From: Eublepharis macularius
Taxonomy: Eukaryota; Chordata; Lepidosauria; Squamata; Eublepharidae
Direction of reading: 5' to 3'
NCBI RefSeq assembly: GCF_028583425.1
Contig: NC_072805.1
Coordinates: forward strand, 19,540,001 to 19,604,000
DNA length: 64,000 nt
Part shown: piece by piece, positions 21,630 through 33,388 of the stretch
Layout: each line of letters opens with the position of its first letter
Position numbering within the stretch: the first letter of the stretch is position 1
Notes under the pieces: generated by a model
Database searches by the model: none
What the model was told of the DNA's origin: nothing
The model's input: the letters and a program-made list of their open reading frames with translations, nothing else
Made by a program: the position numbers and the translations under genes

Positions 21630-22345
21630 GTGTGTGTATGTTATGTGCTGTCAAGTCGCCTCCGACCGATGGTGATCCTATGAATGAGAGACCTCCAAAA
21701 TGTTCTGTCATTACCAGACTTGCTCATATCCTGCAAACTGGAGGACGTGGCTTCTTTTATTGAGTCAAGCCATCTCGTTTTAGGTCTTTCTCTTTTTCTA
21801 CCGCTTTCCACTTTTCCTAGCATTATTGACTTTTCCAGAGAATCTTTTCTTCTCATGATGTGACCAAAGTACGATAGCCTCAGTTTTGTCATTTTAGCTT
21901 CTAGGGAGAATTCAGGCTTGATTTGATCTAGTACCCCCTTATTTGTCTTTTTGGCCATCCACGGTAAACACAAAATTCTCCTCCAGAACTGCATGTCAAA
22001 TGAATCATTTTTCTTTCTGTCAGTTTTCTTCACGGTCCAGCTTTCACATCCATACATAGTAATGGGGAATACCATAGTTTGCATTATCTTGATCTTGGTT
22101 CCCAGAGAGACATCTTTATCTTTAAGGATCTTTTCTAGCTCCCTCACAGCTGCTCTTCCAAGTCTTAATCTTCTTCCGATTTCTTCATTGCAGTCTCCCT
22201 TTTGGTTGATGATTGAGGCAAGGAATAGAAAATCAGGAACAATTTCAATTCCCTCATTGTCAGCTTTAAAATGGTGTAACTCCTCAGTAGTCTCATTACT
22301 TATGTCTTCTTGATGTTCAGCTGTAATCCTGCTTTGGTGCTTTTT
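21630..22345 (-). mobile_element. RTE (BovB-like) LINE, ORF2 C-terminal part and tail
   Basis: On the minus strand the frame is open from about 22,310 to 21,641, roughly 220 codons. It carries the region after the reverse transcriptase palm in RTE elements: FKADNEGIEIV, LGRAAVRELEKILKD, TKIKIMQTMVFPITMYGCES, FDMQFWRRILCLPW, LSYFGHIMRRKDSLEKSIML, RWLDSI. Catalytic motifs are missing, so the copy is 5'-truncated. The unbroken frame suggests a fairly recent insertion. The tail ends GACTTGACAGCACATAACAT on the minus strand. Confidence 0.75.
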
Positions 22346-22349
22346 CCTA

Positions 22350-23030
22350 GGAAATCTGTTTACCTAGCTTTTTAACATCTTTTAAAGATTTATAGTGTCT
22401 TATCTATGCAGATATGCAATGGCTTCACAGGTTGGCTTAACAAAATTTCACATGATTAAAAATATGAAGAATCAGCTAATTTTTATATTATTGTCATATG
22501 TAAAAGTTCTCAGAAATATCTTTATAACAAATGTATAAAAAGATGTCACTAAGATAAGAAACTACAGTTATGATGAAGCAAATCTTTTGCAGAATAACCT
22601 AGGTGAGAAATGTATGTCTCTACGGTTTATGAAATTCCACTGCATTTCATAGTAGACTAAGTGTGATCTGGTTCTGAATCATTTATATTTTTAATTGAGA
22701 AACATTAAGAGGTTTACCTATTTATTGCAAGCATATGTTATCATTCATTGGATTCCTTTTAATATGCCTTTATAATTTAGTATCCTGCTTAATTAAAAGG
22801 ATTAGGTTTTATTTCAATAATGAATAAAAATTTAAACTCGAATAATGTCTCTGTGCACCTTGATGGCAAAGAAGAACTCACAAGTATTGAGGAGCAGATT
22901 CTCTAAAGAGAAATCTTTGTTTTCAGACCTTATCTGAAGTTCTGGGTCTATCCAGATTCTGGGATATAAATCTCTGGATGTCTTAGTAGCTTTATTGAGG
23001 TATGGATAAATTAGTCTGTTATAGTTCAGT
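22350..23030. other. A+T-rich unassigned stretch
   Basis: No gene or named repeat is seen; the sequence is notably A+T-rich around 22,440-22,840. Confidence 0.45.
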
Positions 23031-23035
23031 TTTAC

Positions 23036-23250
23036 CCTGTCCTGGATAGCCCAGGAGGGCCTGATTTCATCAGATCTCAGAAGCTAAGCAGGGTTGGCCT
23101 TGGTTAGTAATTGGATGGGAGACCTCCAGTGAAGGCCAGGGTTGCCGAAGCAAGCGATAGCAAACCACCTCTGATAGTTTCTTGCCATGAAAACCCCACC
23201 AGGAGTCACTGTAAGTCAACTTTGACTTGAGGGCACCACACACACACCTC
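23036..23250 (+). repeat. 5S-rRNA-derived SINE, copy 2
   Basis: CCTGATTTCATCAGATCTCA, GAAGCTAAGCAGGGT and TTAGTAATTGGATGGGAGAC match 5S rRNA. The body is as in copy 1 and the tail ends TTTGACTTGAGGGCACCACA with a CA run. Confidence 0.85.
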
Positions 23251-23254
23251 TGCT

Positions 23255-23400
23255 TTATCTTGCAACCGCCCTATGAGGTAGGCTAGGCTGAGAGAAAGTG
23301 ATTGGCTCAGGTTCACCTACCAAAGTCCCTAGCACAGGGAGTATTTGAACCTGGATTTCCCTGGTATGAAAACATCACTCTAGCCACTAGACTCCACTTG
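23255..23400 (-). repeat. MIR-like tRNA SINE (type 3), reverse
   Basis: CTATGAGGTAGGCTAGGCTG, then TTTGAACCTGGATTTCC (inverse box B) and CTAGCCACTAGACTCCA. Confidence 0.55.
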
Positions 23401-23414
23401 TGCCTGCAAGCAAC

Positions 23415-23610
23415 ATTAAATTGCTTTGTATTGAATCAGACCGCTGGTCACTCTTGGTGAACATGGTCTGCTCTGCTTGGCAGCAGGTCTCGAAAGCCTC
23501 AGGCAAAGATCTTTCACATCCTCTACTCCTTGGAGATGCCGGGGATTGAACGATGGGGCTGTGGGCATGCCAGTCAGATGCTCCACCTCTGAGCTACGGC
23601 CCCAGCTCCT
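23415..23610 (-). repeat. tRNA-Ala-like SINE, reverse
   Basis: GGAGATGCCGGGGATTGAAC and CAGATGCTCCACCTCTGAGC are the inverse of a tRNA head; the rest matches 758-888. Confidence 0.55.
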
Positions 23611-23679
23611 AAATACCACTAACAGAGTGGCTGCAATCAGTCCACATTTATGTGAGAGTAAGCCCCACTCAACTTTGGC

Positions 23680-23890
23680 CTGGATGGCCAAGGCTAGCCT
23701 GATCTCATCAGATCGGAAGCTAAGTAGAGTTGGGGCTGGTTAGTACTTGGATGTGAGACCGCCAAGGAAGGCCAGGGTCGCTGCACAAGGGAGGCAATGG
23801 CAAACCACCTCTGTTCCTCACTTGCCTTGAAAATTCGTTGAGGAGTTACCACAGGTCAGCTGAGGTTTGACAGCACTTTACGCAAGCACA
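23680..23890 (+). repeat. 5S-rRNA-derived SINE, copy 3
   Basis: CTGATCTCATCAGATCGGAA and GGTTAGTACTTGGATGTGAG keep the 5S form closest to the gene (TAGTACTTGGATG). The tail is eroded. Confidence 0.8.
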
Positions 23891-23934
23891 CCCAAGTCTC
23901 ACTCAATACAAGTTGCATTCAGACACTGTCACTC

Positions 23935-24112
23935 CATTGGGGTCTGGAAGCAATTTTCTCCAGGCCAGTTTGGCCAAGAATCCTGGACGTATTTTGCCAT
24001 CTTCTGGGCACGGAGCAGGGGTGTGTGGAGAGGTAGTTATGAATTTCCTGAATTGTGCAGAGAGTTGAACTAGATGACCTTGTAGGTCCCTTCCAACTCT
24101 ATGATGCTGTGA
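23935..24112 (+). mobile_element. CR1-like LINE 3' end
   Basis: AATTTTCTCCAGGCCAGTTTG through GTTGAACTAGATGACCTTGT to CCCTTCCAACTCTATGATGC, with an eroded tail (landmarks 23,950-24,108). Confidence 0.7.
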
Positions 24113-25500
24113 TTGTAGTAAAACCATGGTTTGACTGAACCACGGTTAACTGTGACGTCAAAATTGAGGTGGTGAAGCAAACTGCTGGGTTGGTTGGCAT
24201 CAAACTAGACTTTCAAAGTAAGGTTTGTAGTTGGTTTGTGGATCATGGCTTGCGTTGTGGCTGCTTACAACATCTGAATTCATGAACCACAGTTGGAGTA
24301 GAACCACTCCTTGAGGCAGCCTGCTCTGGCTACCATACCGTTCCTCCTCACAGCCTCCTACTCCCTGTGGTTGTTGTGCACCATTTTGGATTGCTGTAGC
24401 CACCCCAAATGGTACCTGAACTCTAGCAGTGGGCATTTTGAGATTTCTGTGCACATTTTTTCCCCTGGAAAACTGCTTTGGCCCCATTGAATGGATTTGA
24501 TGATCTCCATGAGATTCCGTCACTCTTAGGGCTTATTGTGACCCATTACAAAGTCCATTAGGAAACAGCAAGAGGACTTTCCATCAGATGTGCAATGGTG
24601 GTTTTCTGCCTCTGGTTCTCTTTACAAACAAAGCAGGGAGGGAGGTGCTTCAGCCTCTTCCCCCCCTCCCCGCCCCGCTCTTTTTGCACTTCCCGACTGC
24701 CTCATGGATTTGGCTGTTCCCTTGTTAAAATCACATTACTTGTGATTTTACAAGTAAGATTACAGGTAAGTTTTACAGCGAAGCCATTGGGCATTCTGCA
24801 AATGCAAAAATTGCAGCTAAAGTTCCTTCTCCCTGCCCACTTTGGTTGCAAGCAGAAAAGAGCCTGTGTGCACGTAGGAGGCAGAAAACTCCCATCATCT
24901 TTGTGATACAGAGTCCTTGTGTTGTTCCCCAGCAGACGTGAGCATTTTAATGATCTCATGTCCTCCCTGTGAGAGGTTTTGGGGGGGTTTTGCACAAAAC
25001 ACGGGTTAAACAAACCATAGTTTGTTGTTGCTGTCTGCAGCATGTCTTCCTTCTTAATTCCCACAGTGAGGGCATAAAGCTCAATATTATTCCTGTTTAC
25101 ATGGAAGCAATTTCAGAGGAATCCTGCATGGATAAGGTTATGACATCCAGTGGTTGCTTTAGAGAGCACCTTCTTTGCTGCACCGTACCTGTTTCCCTAG
25201 GTGTTCTTGCTCCCCTGCACTTGCCCAGGAAGGCTGTGCTGTTCTTGTACAAATCTGCCTGCGACCGCAAAATCTTACATATTTGGTTGTGATCCAGATT
25301 GCAGTGCATCCATCTGTAGAGCTAGTCTCAGGGCGGAGAGGGGGAACTTGGCAATTTCAAGGTTGTAAACAACCTTGGGGGCCAGGGGTGGGTCACCAGG
25401 GGAGATGATGTAGGACGGCTGCCTGTACTACTGCACTGTCTGTTGAAAGAATCTTCCTTGCTGTTTCTCCGCACAAAGGGGAAATATGTTGTTACCTCAC
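24113..25500. other. unassigned stretch with short palindromic motifs
   Basis: AACCATGGTTTGACTGAACC (24,122) and AAACCATAGTTTGTTGTT (25,012) resemble ends of an old DNA transposon also hinted at 58,795-58,875. No exon is seen. Confidence 0.35.
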
Positions 25501-25680
25501 TGAGAGTCGAACCACATGATATGAATTACACGAGACCGAGCGAGTGTCAGGAGTCCTGTCTTACCCCAAATGCCCGTGTCCAGCATTCTGTCGATGAACA
25601 CATGTCCTGGTCCAAGCACACATTCAAAATTTTCTGCTCCAGTGTAGCTGCGACGGCGCGTGTACGTGGTCACGATCAGT
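25500..25680. mobile_element. possible TNA foldback, left-end fragment
   Basis: TGA|GAGTCGAACCACATGATATG then AATTACACGAG matches the start of the 343-367-bp class (38,361; 50,846; 61,915). No matching right end was found. Confidence 0.4.
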
Positions 25681-26236
25681 AAGTCGGCAGTGCAGAGCGT
25701 CCTTATTTCCTATATCTTCTGCTTCTTATCTGTGCAAAGTGGAGATGCATGATGGGATATCTTGGAGGTATGCGGAGAAAACCCGTGCTACCGCGAACAT
25801 AGGTTTGATGCAGGTCCTGCAGTCCTGGCGCATGTAGTTGAAAACAACATTGGAACATGTGTAAGTAAGTTTTTGTGTTATTCGCGTGTAATTTGTATCG
25901 TGTGGTTCGGCTCTGAGTGTCCAGCTTTGTTGGTCTCTTCACCTCTCTCCTCAGCCCTGCAGCAACAGAGTTAATGAGTCTTTTCTGTACCTGTTTCTTT
26001 GTAATCCCATCTCCAGACCTGCTGCTGCTTGCTTCCTATTCTGTCCCTGGCAATTACTGTGTGGTAGGAGATTCTAGCCAGTGGGGTCAGCTGCCTTTCA
26101 TAACCAAAGAGCCAAATGACATCAAAATTCAGAGCAAGAGATCCAGAAAGAGCCAGTATGAGAAAGTTAATTTGCATACCTGAAAATATATAGTTTACTG
26201 ATAACTGACACGTTGATTAATAATCAATAAAGCTTC
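25681..26236. other. unassigned stretch
   Basis: No exon or repeat recognised. Confidence 0.4.
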
Positions 26237-26588
26237 TGCAGCCCAAACACTGGTTGTTGCAAGTCCTTTATTAGGAAGTGGCACACGTGAGGTCTGACAA
26301 TAAGTAATAAATATACACAGGAGTGCCCTGTGCAATTGCTTTAGTGCACTGGCAGAAATCTCTGCATGGTTTGGACTGCAGGCAACTGTTCACCTTTTCC
26401 GTTTCTGTGGAGCATCTCAAAGAAGCCCTGTAGTTCCATAAAAGTCTTTAACTGCTCATTCCCTTCACATCCTGGTTCTTCTACCATCCCTTCTGCCCCT
26501 CCAATATACCTTAAAGGTTTCATTTTCTTTTTACAAAAGCCATATTTAGCACTGAACCACAATTTACTCTACAGGCATAGGCTGCAAA
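26237..26588 (-). repeat. diverged repeat with reverse poly(A) signal (possible LTR)
   Basis: The segment starts TGCAGCCCAAACACTG and is collinear with 35,812-36,170. The minus strand contains AATAAAG about 35 bases from this end, as in the R-U5 part of an LTR. Boundaries are approximate and there is no visible target duplication. Confidence 0.4.
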
Positions 26589-26790
26589 TATGAGCTCTAA
26601 ACCACTGTGGTCGGAAACTTTACCTTGGGGGCCTGATACTTAAGGCCACTGCTGGATGCAAATTATGCAGATATCTTTTGAAGCCTGCGCTTCGGACAAA
26701 ATCGTTTTTAAATGGTGCATGAAGAATTAACATCAAGATTCAGAAGGGGGGGATTGCAATTTTTCTGGGTCAGTCCCAGCCTTGGCTAGT
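26589..26790. other. unassigned stretch
   Basis: Nothing recognised. Confidence 0.4.
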
Positions 26791-27751
26791 ATTGTATATT
26801 GAGATTAACAGCTCGTTATTAGGATAAACATCTTTATTGAAAACTGGAAGCAGACAGACTGAAGCCTCAGGCTCAACAGTAACCAATTTATACTTGTTGA
26901 AACCACACCCGCTTTTCCAACAACCAATACAATTTAAGCAGCTAAAATCCCTCATTTGCATGAACTATATACTAATATCTATTTTTCAGCACAGCAATTG
27001 GCTACAAGACAACAGTTCTGATTGGCTGTGCCGGTACCCAAACACCAATAGCTTTGTAGGCCTCAAGAGTAGAGATGGGCACGATCCGCATTACGATAGG
27101 AAAAAACCCACGATAATGGCGTTCACGCAATTGGGACCTGGCGGATCGTGCTCATCCATGGCCAATGATGCAGCAGTTGGGAGGGGGCTGGATCGTGGCT
27201 GGATCGTGGGCGATCGTGCTCAGATTGGGAAGCCAGACACTCAGGCACCAGCAATCAATTCCCCTGGCAACAGAGCCAGGGGAATGCCTGAGCTGTGTTT
27301 GCCCTCCTTCTGTTGCCCTGGAAACATGAATGGAAGCCCAGCTTGCCTTGATCAGCAGGGCTTCCTTCCAACCATGGAGCAGCAAAGCAGTCACCAGCTG
27401 GGAGAAGACACCCAAGGGAGGGAGGGGGAAGGGGGTGTTCTGTAGCCATGGGCACTCCAATCTCATCCCTGCAAACCCTGATAGGCAGTTCTGATGGCCA
27501 AACACAGACAGCCAAACACAAACACAGATGCCGCCGGCATCACCCACCATTCCTGTATCGCTGGGAACAGCGGGGCGCCCCTCCACTTTTGCCTCCACGA
27601 TCCACAGATCGGAAATGGGAGATGATCGGTGTGGATTGTTAATTAGAGATCATTGCCGGTGCCGATCCATGATCAGCTGGATCGTTAATTTTTTTTGGAT
27701 CGTGCCCATCTCTACTCAAGAGCCTTCCTTCTACTCAAGCAATACATAACA
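26791..27751 (-). mobile_element. candidate solo LTR, split by a hAT insertion
   Basis: Read on the minus strand, it begins TGTTATGTATTGCTTGAGTA (about 27,750), continues on the other side of the hAT element at 27,070-27,714, and contains inverted CCAAT-type motifs, a TATAAATTGG box (about 26,885) and CAATAAAG (about 26,835). That promoter-to-poly(A) order is LTR-like. No coding interior or second LTR is present. The left boundary is uncertain. Confidence 0.4.
27070..27714. mobile_element. non-autonomous hAT-like element (645 bp)
   Basis: TAGAGATGGGCACGATCC at the left end and its exact inverse at the right. An exact 8-bp duplication CTCAAGAG lies at 27,062-27,069 and 27,715-27,722. Subterminal GATCGTG/CACGATC motifs recur at both sides. 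The open frame inside (27,152-27,598, minus) does not resemble a transposase. Confidence 0.85.
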
Positions 27752-28330
27752 CTTAAAATATAATGGATGAGAACACCTGGCACAGAATGCTGAGAACCCT
27801 GCTTTTTGTTTTATAACAGGCAAATAGACTGCTGAATGGTTAAAACCAGATGAAGCACTGAGGCTCAATCAGCCTGAATGTTGTGTACTCTTATGACCTA
27901 CCTATTACTGAAACAAGAAATGCTGAAGAGCTAAAAATATGATTGGCAGTTTCATTAGACTTTCTTTCATCATTGTTTCTGCATTTTAGGTTGAAACTTC
28001 TTTATTTTTTATTATAAAAATTGTCTGTCTGCATGCTATCTTCCTCCTTCCAAGTGCACATTTTGTAATGAAGTATCTAGCTGGGGACAGGTTTTAGAAT
28101 GCGTATAGATTAAGGCATGGGGAAGTTCCCTTAATGAAGTTTTCTTATAAAGGGAGTTTCTTGGTGGGTATAGGAGGTGGGAGGGCTGGATGGCAAAGGA
28201 GAAAACGGAGGTGTCTGTGGCACTTGCTCCCGAGAAAGGGAAAGAGCATGGTTCAGCTGATGGTTGGTTGCATTATCTCTTGCTGTATAGATTATTTCTC
28301 ACAGACTAGACCAGGAATGGGCTGTGGCTC
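27752..28330. other. unassigned stretch
   Basis: No exon or named repeat seen. Confidence 0.4.
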
Positions 28331-28334
28331 AGGA

Positions 28335-28480
28335 GCAGAGATGGGCACAAATTGAATTATGACCCAAAAAAACCTGCACAAACCAGGCCGGTTTGTGGTT
28401 CACGAACCTGTGGTTCGTGGAAGCGCGTTTCCACGAACTTCCACGAACTGGCACGAACTGGTTCGTTTGGGTCGTTAAGG
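28335..28480. mobile_element. hAT-like element, left part (TAGAGATGGGCAC family)
   Basis: AGAGATGGGCACAAATTG is followed by many GGTTCGT/ACGAAC motifs in both orientations, as in the element at 37,692. No right end was found. Confidence 0.6.
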
Positions 28481-28522
28481 GGCAGTTTAAATGGCCATTT
28501 CCCCAGGGATCACCCATTAAAG

Positions 28523-28615
28523 CTGCCATTTTCTCCAGGGGAGGTGATCACTGGCATCTGGAGATCACGTGTAATTCTGAGACCTCCAGGCCCCATCTGC
28601 AGGTTGATAACCAAT
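28523..28615. repeat. fragment of a 200-bp sauropsid repeat
   Basis: GCCATTTTCTCCAGGGGAGG and GATCACTGGCATCTGGAGAT match the reversed middle part of the copy at 55,633-55,832. Confidence 0.5.
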
Positions 28616-28639
28616 GAATTTAGGCAGCAGGCCCTACAG

Positions 28640-30355
28640 CGGTGATCCTTGGCAGAGTGGCCCAATAGGGCAGGCTTTCCATGCCTTCCAGAGCTGACTA
28701 GAAGAAGAATTGGGACAAGTGCCGCTTGTCAGGTGAAAAGCCTTCTGAGCTCCAAATTCCCTCTTTTGCTCAAACATTAAAGATCCAAGAGTCCTGCTTC
28801 ATATTTCCTCAACATGCCCAAATTCTCCCTGTCCTATGTGGTGATGGATATGAGGTTTTAGAGCAGAAGTCCTAAGCATGGCGCCTGCCAACACCTCACC
28901 TGGTGCCCGCCAAGTGATCTCAGAAAGTGGTAGGGCCAGGTGGGGCTTTTGCCCAGCACAGCTTTTGATTGGACTTTGGAAACCTTGATTGGCTATGCAA
29001 ATAAAAATTACATTGCTTTGGCAGCAGCTACCACTACAGTATTGGTTATATTCTCTCCCACACCTCTTTTCAAGTTTTTTTAAAAAATCATCCCTCTTCT
29101 TCTGTGCGCTTGGACTTTTTCTATGCATGTGTCTGGCTCCACCTCCTTTGGCAGCCATGTTGTGGTAGCACTCACCACCCCGTTTCAGAATTCTAAAGGT
29201 GCCCACAAGCTCTAAATGTTGGGGGACTCCTGCTTTTTATAGTTTTGCACTGCTGCGGAGATCATCCTGCCTTGCAGTTAAGCAAGATAACTTTGGGACT
29301 TCTTGCGTATCTGTTCAGCCTTCACTTGTTACAGAAGCTGCCCTGCTAAGCGCTGGCTTCTGTCTTTCCAATGAAATGAAGCAATTTGAGTGTTTAGGCC
29401 CTGCGACTTCAGCGACAGCATTCCAGGAAAGGAAATGTCTCATGCGGTTATAATTGCTTGTTTCAGAAAGCCAGCATGTTTGAATGCTTCCGTGCCGCCT
29501 GTTCTTTTACTCAGGAAATTATGGTATGCGCCCGCAGGCTGTCCATGAATAGGTATCCTGAGATAATGTCCCCCCTCCCCAAACACACATGCGCACTTCC
29601 ACACAAAGCAACCTTTACAGCACACTCATAGGGTGAGTCAAAGTTCTGAAGTGAGTCGAAAAAGAACTCTCAGTCCCAGGCAGGCAACAGCTCTCATCTT
29701 ATTTTCTTTCAATCTGAGGAGGGAAAATGTGAACTTCCCTCTAGGATAGCATTTCAAAACAAGTTACTGTACACAAGTTACAGTGAACACATGTACAACC
29801 TGTGTAGACTGTGCATTTGATTTTTAAAAATGTATGCACTGAGTCATTCTCTCATTACATTCAGCGCATTTACAGCTGAACGTGTGACAAATGCAAATTC
29901 TCCATGTCCTATTGGTGACGGATCTGTGGTTTTACAGCAGAGGTCCCCAACATGCCGTGGGTCCCTGCTTTCAATTGCAAAGTGAATGCACATTGGCTCT
30001 TTGTTACAAACAGATGTTTGCCTTTTAAAAAAATTGTACTGATGTATGCATTAATATTGCCTCCACATACAGGCAGGTTATACATATGTTCACTGTAACA
30101 TACGTATGTAATAAAACTCAGGCCCCTTTCATACAGGCTCTTTAACCCACTTTGACTTCTGAAGGCAAGTGGATATTTTCCCTGCGCACCTTAAGGATAA
30201 AACATTGCCCTCCCACAGGTAATAAAGCTTTAACCTGAGCTTTCCAAAGCCCATTTTAATCTTTTTGTTGTTCTTGTTGTTGTGCTTAATCCTTAAGGGG
30301 CGTGAAACCTTTTAAAAACATCCATCAAAGCCAAAAGAGTCCACACGAAACGGAC
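28640..30355. other. unassigned stretch with one old duplicated motif
   Basis: AATTCTCCCTGTCCTATGTG (about 28,810) and AAATTCTCCATGTCCTATTG (about 29,896) start two diverged copies of the same about 70-bp sequence. No exon is seen. Confidence 0.4.
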
Positions 30356-30359
30356 CTTA

Positions 30360-30545
30360 GTGTTCTGGGTATGTTTCTATTTCATTTGTATCCTGCCTTT
30401 ACTCCAAGGGGCTTGGAGCTTCAGACATGGCTGTCTTCTTCTCTGATCTGTCCTCACAACAGCCTTGTGAGGTAAAGTAGACTGAGAGAGAAAGAGTGAC
30501 TGGCCAAAATTCATCCAGCAAGCTGTTCTGAAGAAGCTTTTCTTT
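30360..30545 (-). repeat. MIR-like tRNA SINE (type 3), reverse
   Basis: GTCCTCACAACAGCCTTGTG and AGGTAAAGTAGACTGAGAGA are the family core. The tRNA end is lost. Confidence 0.5.
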
Positions 30546-31360
30546 TTCTTCTAAAGCGAAGTAATTTGGGTATCAGGCTTTGGTTAATACTCTTGGGCAG
30601 AGAGAGAGAGAGAAAGAAAATGGGCAATGAGGCTTATATCTGTGATGTCACAGGCCTTTTGCTTCTCCTTTGAAAGCCATTGGCTTGGTTGGTTTGGCAC
30701 CAGAGTGATGGGCTAATACTGTTGGAGGCCGGAAGATGGGGGAGGAAGGGCTCCATTTTCTGTGGCATTCCCCATGCTTATCTAATCCCCTTGGGGGATT
30801 ACTCGCTGTTCTCTATCCCTTACTGACAAGCAGGGACTTTTTAAATATACTATTGTTCTAAATGCAGTCAATTGAAGTAACTGGTTTATGCGCAAGAAAT
30901 GTTCTAAATATACCCCAAAGTACAATGTGCTCTGGGTGGAGATAAGGCTGTTTGTTCTGCCACTGAGGAAGAAAAGCCCAAATCCAGGATGTGGAGCTGT
31001 AGAAAATAAGACATCTTGCCCTTGCTGACTTCATTGGGAGGAAAGGCCTGCCCCACCACCCGGCCTGGCCTTGTAAGATAACTGTGGGCTGCAGAATGGT
31101 GTGTGGGTGCGCGTGCTGTGGGGGCCTGTGCTGAGGAGCATTTGAGATAGGGCCCTGTTCGATTTCTAAGAATACAGACATTTCTAGAAGCAGGAGACAT
31201 CTGCAGTCAAGATTTCACGCCACAAACCACAGTGGGTGGTTGACAGCAGAGATAACACCATCCCTTGGCAGCAGTCTGGCACGAATGGTGGCTCTGTGGA
31301 TGAGGAACTGTGATTAGCGTGGTGAGGCAGGGTGCCCAAAACGAGCCTGGATTTAAATTA
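30546..31360. other. unassigned stretch
   Basis: No exon or repeat recognised. A short GAGA run is at 30,600-30,620. Confidence 0.4.
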
Positions 31361-31435
31361 GGGTCGCCAGGGCCTGGAGATCTCCCAGAACGATAACAAC
31401 AACCCCTCAACTCCAAATCAGGCCCACAAAAATAA
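31361..31435. repeat. fragment of the 200-bp sauropsid repeat
   Basis: TTAGGGTCGCCAGGGCCTGG then AGATCTCCCAGAACGA resembles the start of 55,633-55,832. Confidence 0.4.
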
Positions 31436-31763
31436 GGTTGCCATTTTTCCCTCATGCCCATTGAGAAGCAAAACAGAGTTATGGGGAAGTATGTTCCCTC
31501 TACCCTGGAACACTCTTCAGAAAGGGGGGAAAGAGATATTACTTCTGCCCCCCATTTGTCCAGTACTGCGTACGTGGTGTGGCCATTAGAGCATCAGGCT
31601 AGGATCTTCTTGCATTGTGAGTGCATGCATATTCCAGAATGATTCCGCATGGCACTGGGAATGGTCCAATTCCTGCTGTGACGGGTTCTGCAGGGGGCTA
31701 AATCAGTGTGACGACTTCCAAAATGTAAGTGCCAGGTCTCCACCCTCCCCATGTTAGCAGTCA

Positions 31764-31965
31764 GAGCCAAGCTACAAGTGACGCCTTACACAGGTTGGAC
31801 ACTTGTCAGCTTCCCTCAAGTTTTGATGGGAAATGTAGGCATCCTGGGTTTACAGCTTGGCTCTCCATTACAGCTGCAAGACCAGGATGCCTACATTTCC
31901 CATCAAAACTTGAGGGAAGCTGACAAGTGTCCAACCTGTGTCAGGCATCACTTGTAGCTTGGCTC
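31764..31965. mobile_element. TNA foldback element (202 bp)
   Basis: GAGCCAAGCTACAAGTGACG and inverse ends; TCA duplication at 31,761-31,763 and 31,966-31,968. The arms differ at few positions, so it looks young. Confidence 0.9.
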
Positions 31966-31969
31966 TCAG

Positions 31970-32366
31970 ACTCCTCCTCCCACTGCAGGGCAGTTTATAA
32001 ATATAAAACCATGAACACACTCACACATGCCTAGGGGCTCCAGATATACGACAAAATGTTCCCTGGGGCTAGATAATGTTTTTGCCCCCAAAACAATAAC
32101 TTCTTCAAATATTGTACACTGCCTGGCCTGAAATGAAACAAAATTAATGCCGGCCAGGTAAGAGCCTGGGAAAACATTTTAGAAGGAGCGTCAGAGTAGA
32201 TGACTAACTAATGGCTCCCTCCATACCTTGGAGAGATGCATAATTTAGGACAATGGGTCTCCCAAGAAATTCTTAACTAAACTTAGGAAAAACCATCAAG
32301 TTATTTTGGGGGGGGGGGGAACACATGAACTTGCCCCAGGGAACATTTTGCCCTATATCTGAAGCC

Positions 32367-32423
<57 letters not shown>

Positions 32424-32550
32424 TATGAGATCTGTACATATACCTCAAAATCCATTTAGTTTTGCTGCTGCCTCCGCAGACCTCCGTTTTCATGACTGGT
32501 AATTATAAACTTCCCTAAAATTGCTTTCTCTCCTTCCTAATTTCCTCTTA
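31970..32550. other. unassigned stretch with a (TG)n microsatellite
   Basis: A (TG)n run of about 52 bases occupies 32,369-32,421 and a G run 32,309-32,319. Nothing else is recognised. Confidence 0.6.
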
Positions 32551-32668
32551 GGGCCAAGCTACAAGTGACGAATGACACTTGAACGGCAAGTGGATTGAGT
32601 GGAGGGCAAGTGAACAAGGAGAAATACACTTGCCGTTCAAGTGTCATTCGTCACTTGTAGCTTGGCCC
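32551..32668. mobile_element. TNA foldback element, short class (118 bp)
   Basis: GGGCCAAGCTACAAGTGACG and inverse; exact TTA duplication at 32,548-32,550 and 32,669-32,671. Near-perfect hairpin over the whole length. Confidence 0.9.
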
Positions 32669-32929
32669 TTAGTTAGCCTTGTGTTTGTTCTGTGTGTGAT
32701 ATTATGTTTGCTCTTTTATTTCTCTTTTAATCAAAACCTTTCCGGCTGAACAGCTGGCTGGTTTATTTCGAGAGTTTTCTTTAGGAAAAATCCCCATAAA
32801 CGTTGGTGAAAATTTCCAGTTACCTCTCTCATTTTGTCTCCTTTAAGCTAATTTCCCCCCAACTAATTAGGAGACTGCCTATTTGGATAACTCCTGCTGG
32901 GAAGGTAAGGGGACCTGGGAACCTTAGTG

Positions 32930-33075
32930 GTACCTTAGAGACCAGTCTGAAGAAGGGAGCTCTGACTCTCAAAAGCTTACACTCTGAAAATCTTGCTGGT
33001 CTCTTAAGGTGCCACTGGACTCATATCTGGCTGTTCTACTGCAGAACAACACGGCTACCCAACTAAACTATCCAA
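32930..33075 (+). repeat. gctactgg-family repeat
   Basis: TCTCAAAAGCTTACACTCTG, CTTAAGGTGCCACTGGACTC and AACACGGCTACCCAACTAAA are in the usual order. Confidence 0.6.
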
Positions 33076-33388
33076 GCTCTTGTACTTTCATTATGAAATG
33101 TTGGAAGAGCTAGGTGCAGGAGGAATTATACCTGAGCTTCGGCTGCCCACCTCATGTTGATTGGTTGCAAAACTTGGAGATCAAAGTGAAGGAGGATGTT
33201 GGGAGACTACTGAAGAAAGTGGTCTTCATCTGCAAACCTAAGTTTAAAAAGAAAATCTGGCTTGATCTGTTGGAGGAGCTTGCTTCTCCTTTTTAATGAT
33301 CGCTGTTTGGTGATGAAATAGAAGCACAACCTGGCTCTTCTGTGCATCACTCCTCATTGCAAACTGTGCTCCTCTGTGCAAACTGGAA

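Noticed and set aside
27152..27598. 148-codon minus-strand frame
   Set aside because: It is within the 27,070-27,714 hAT-like element and shows no transposase motifs.
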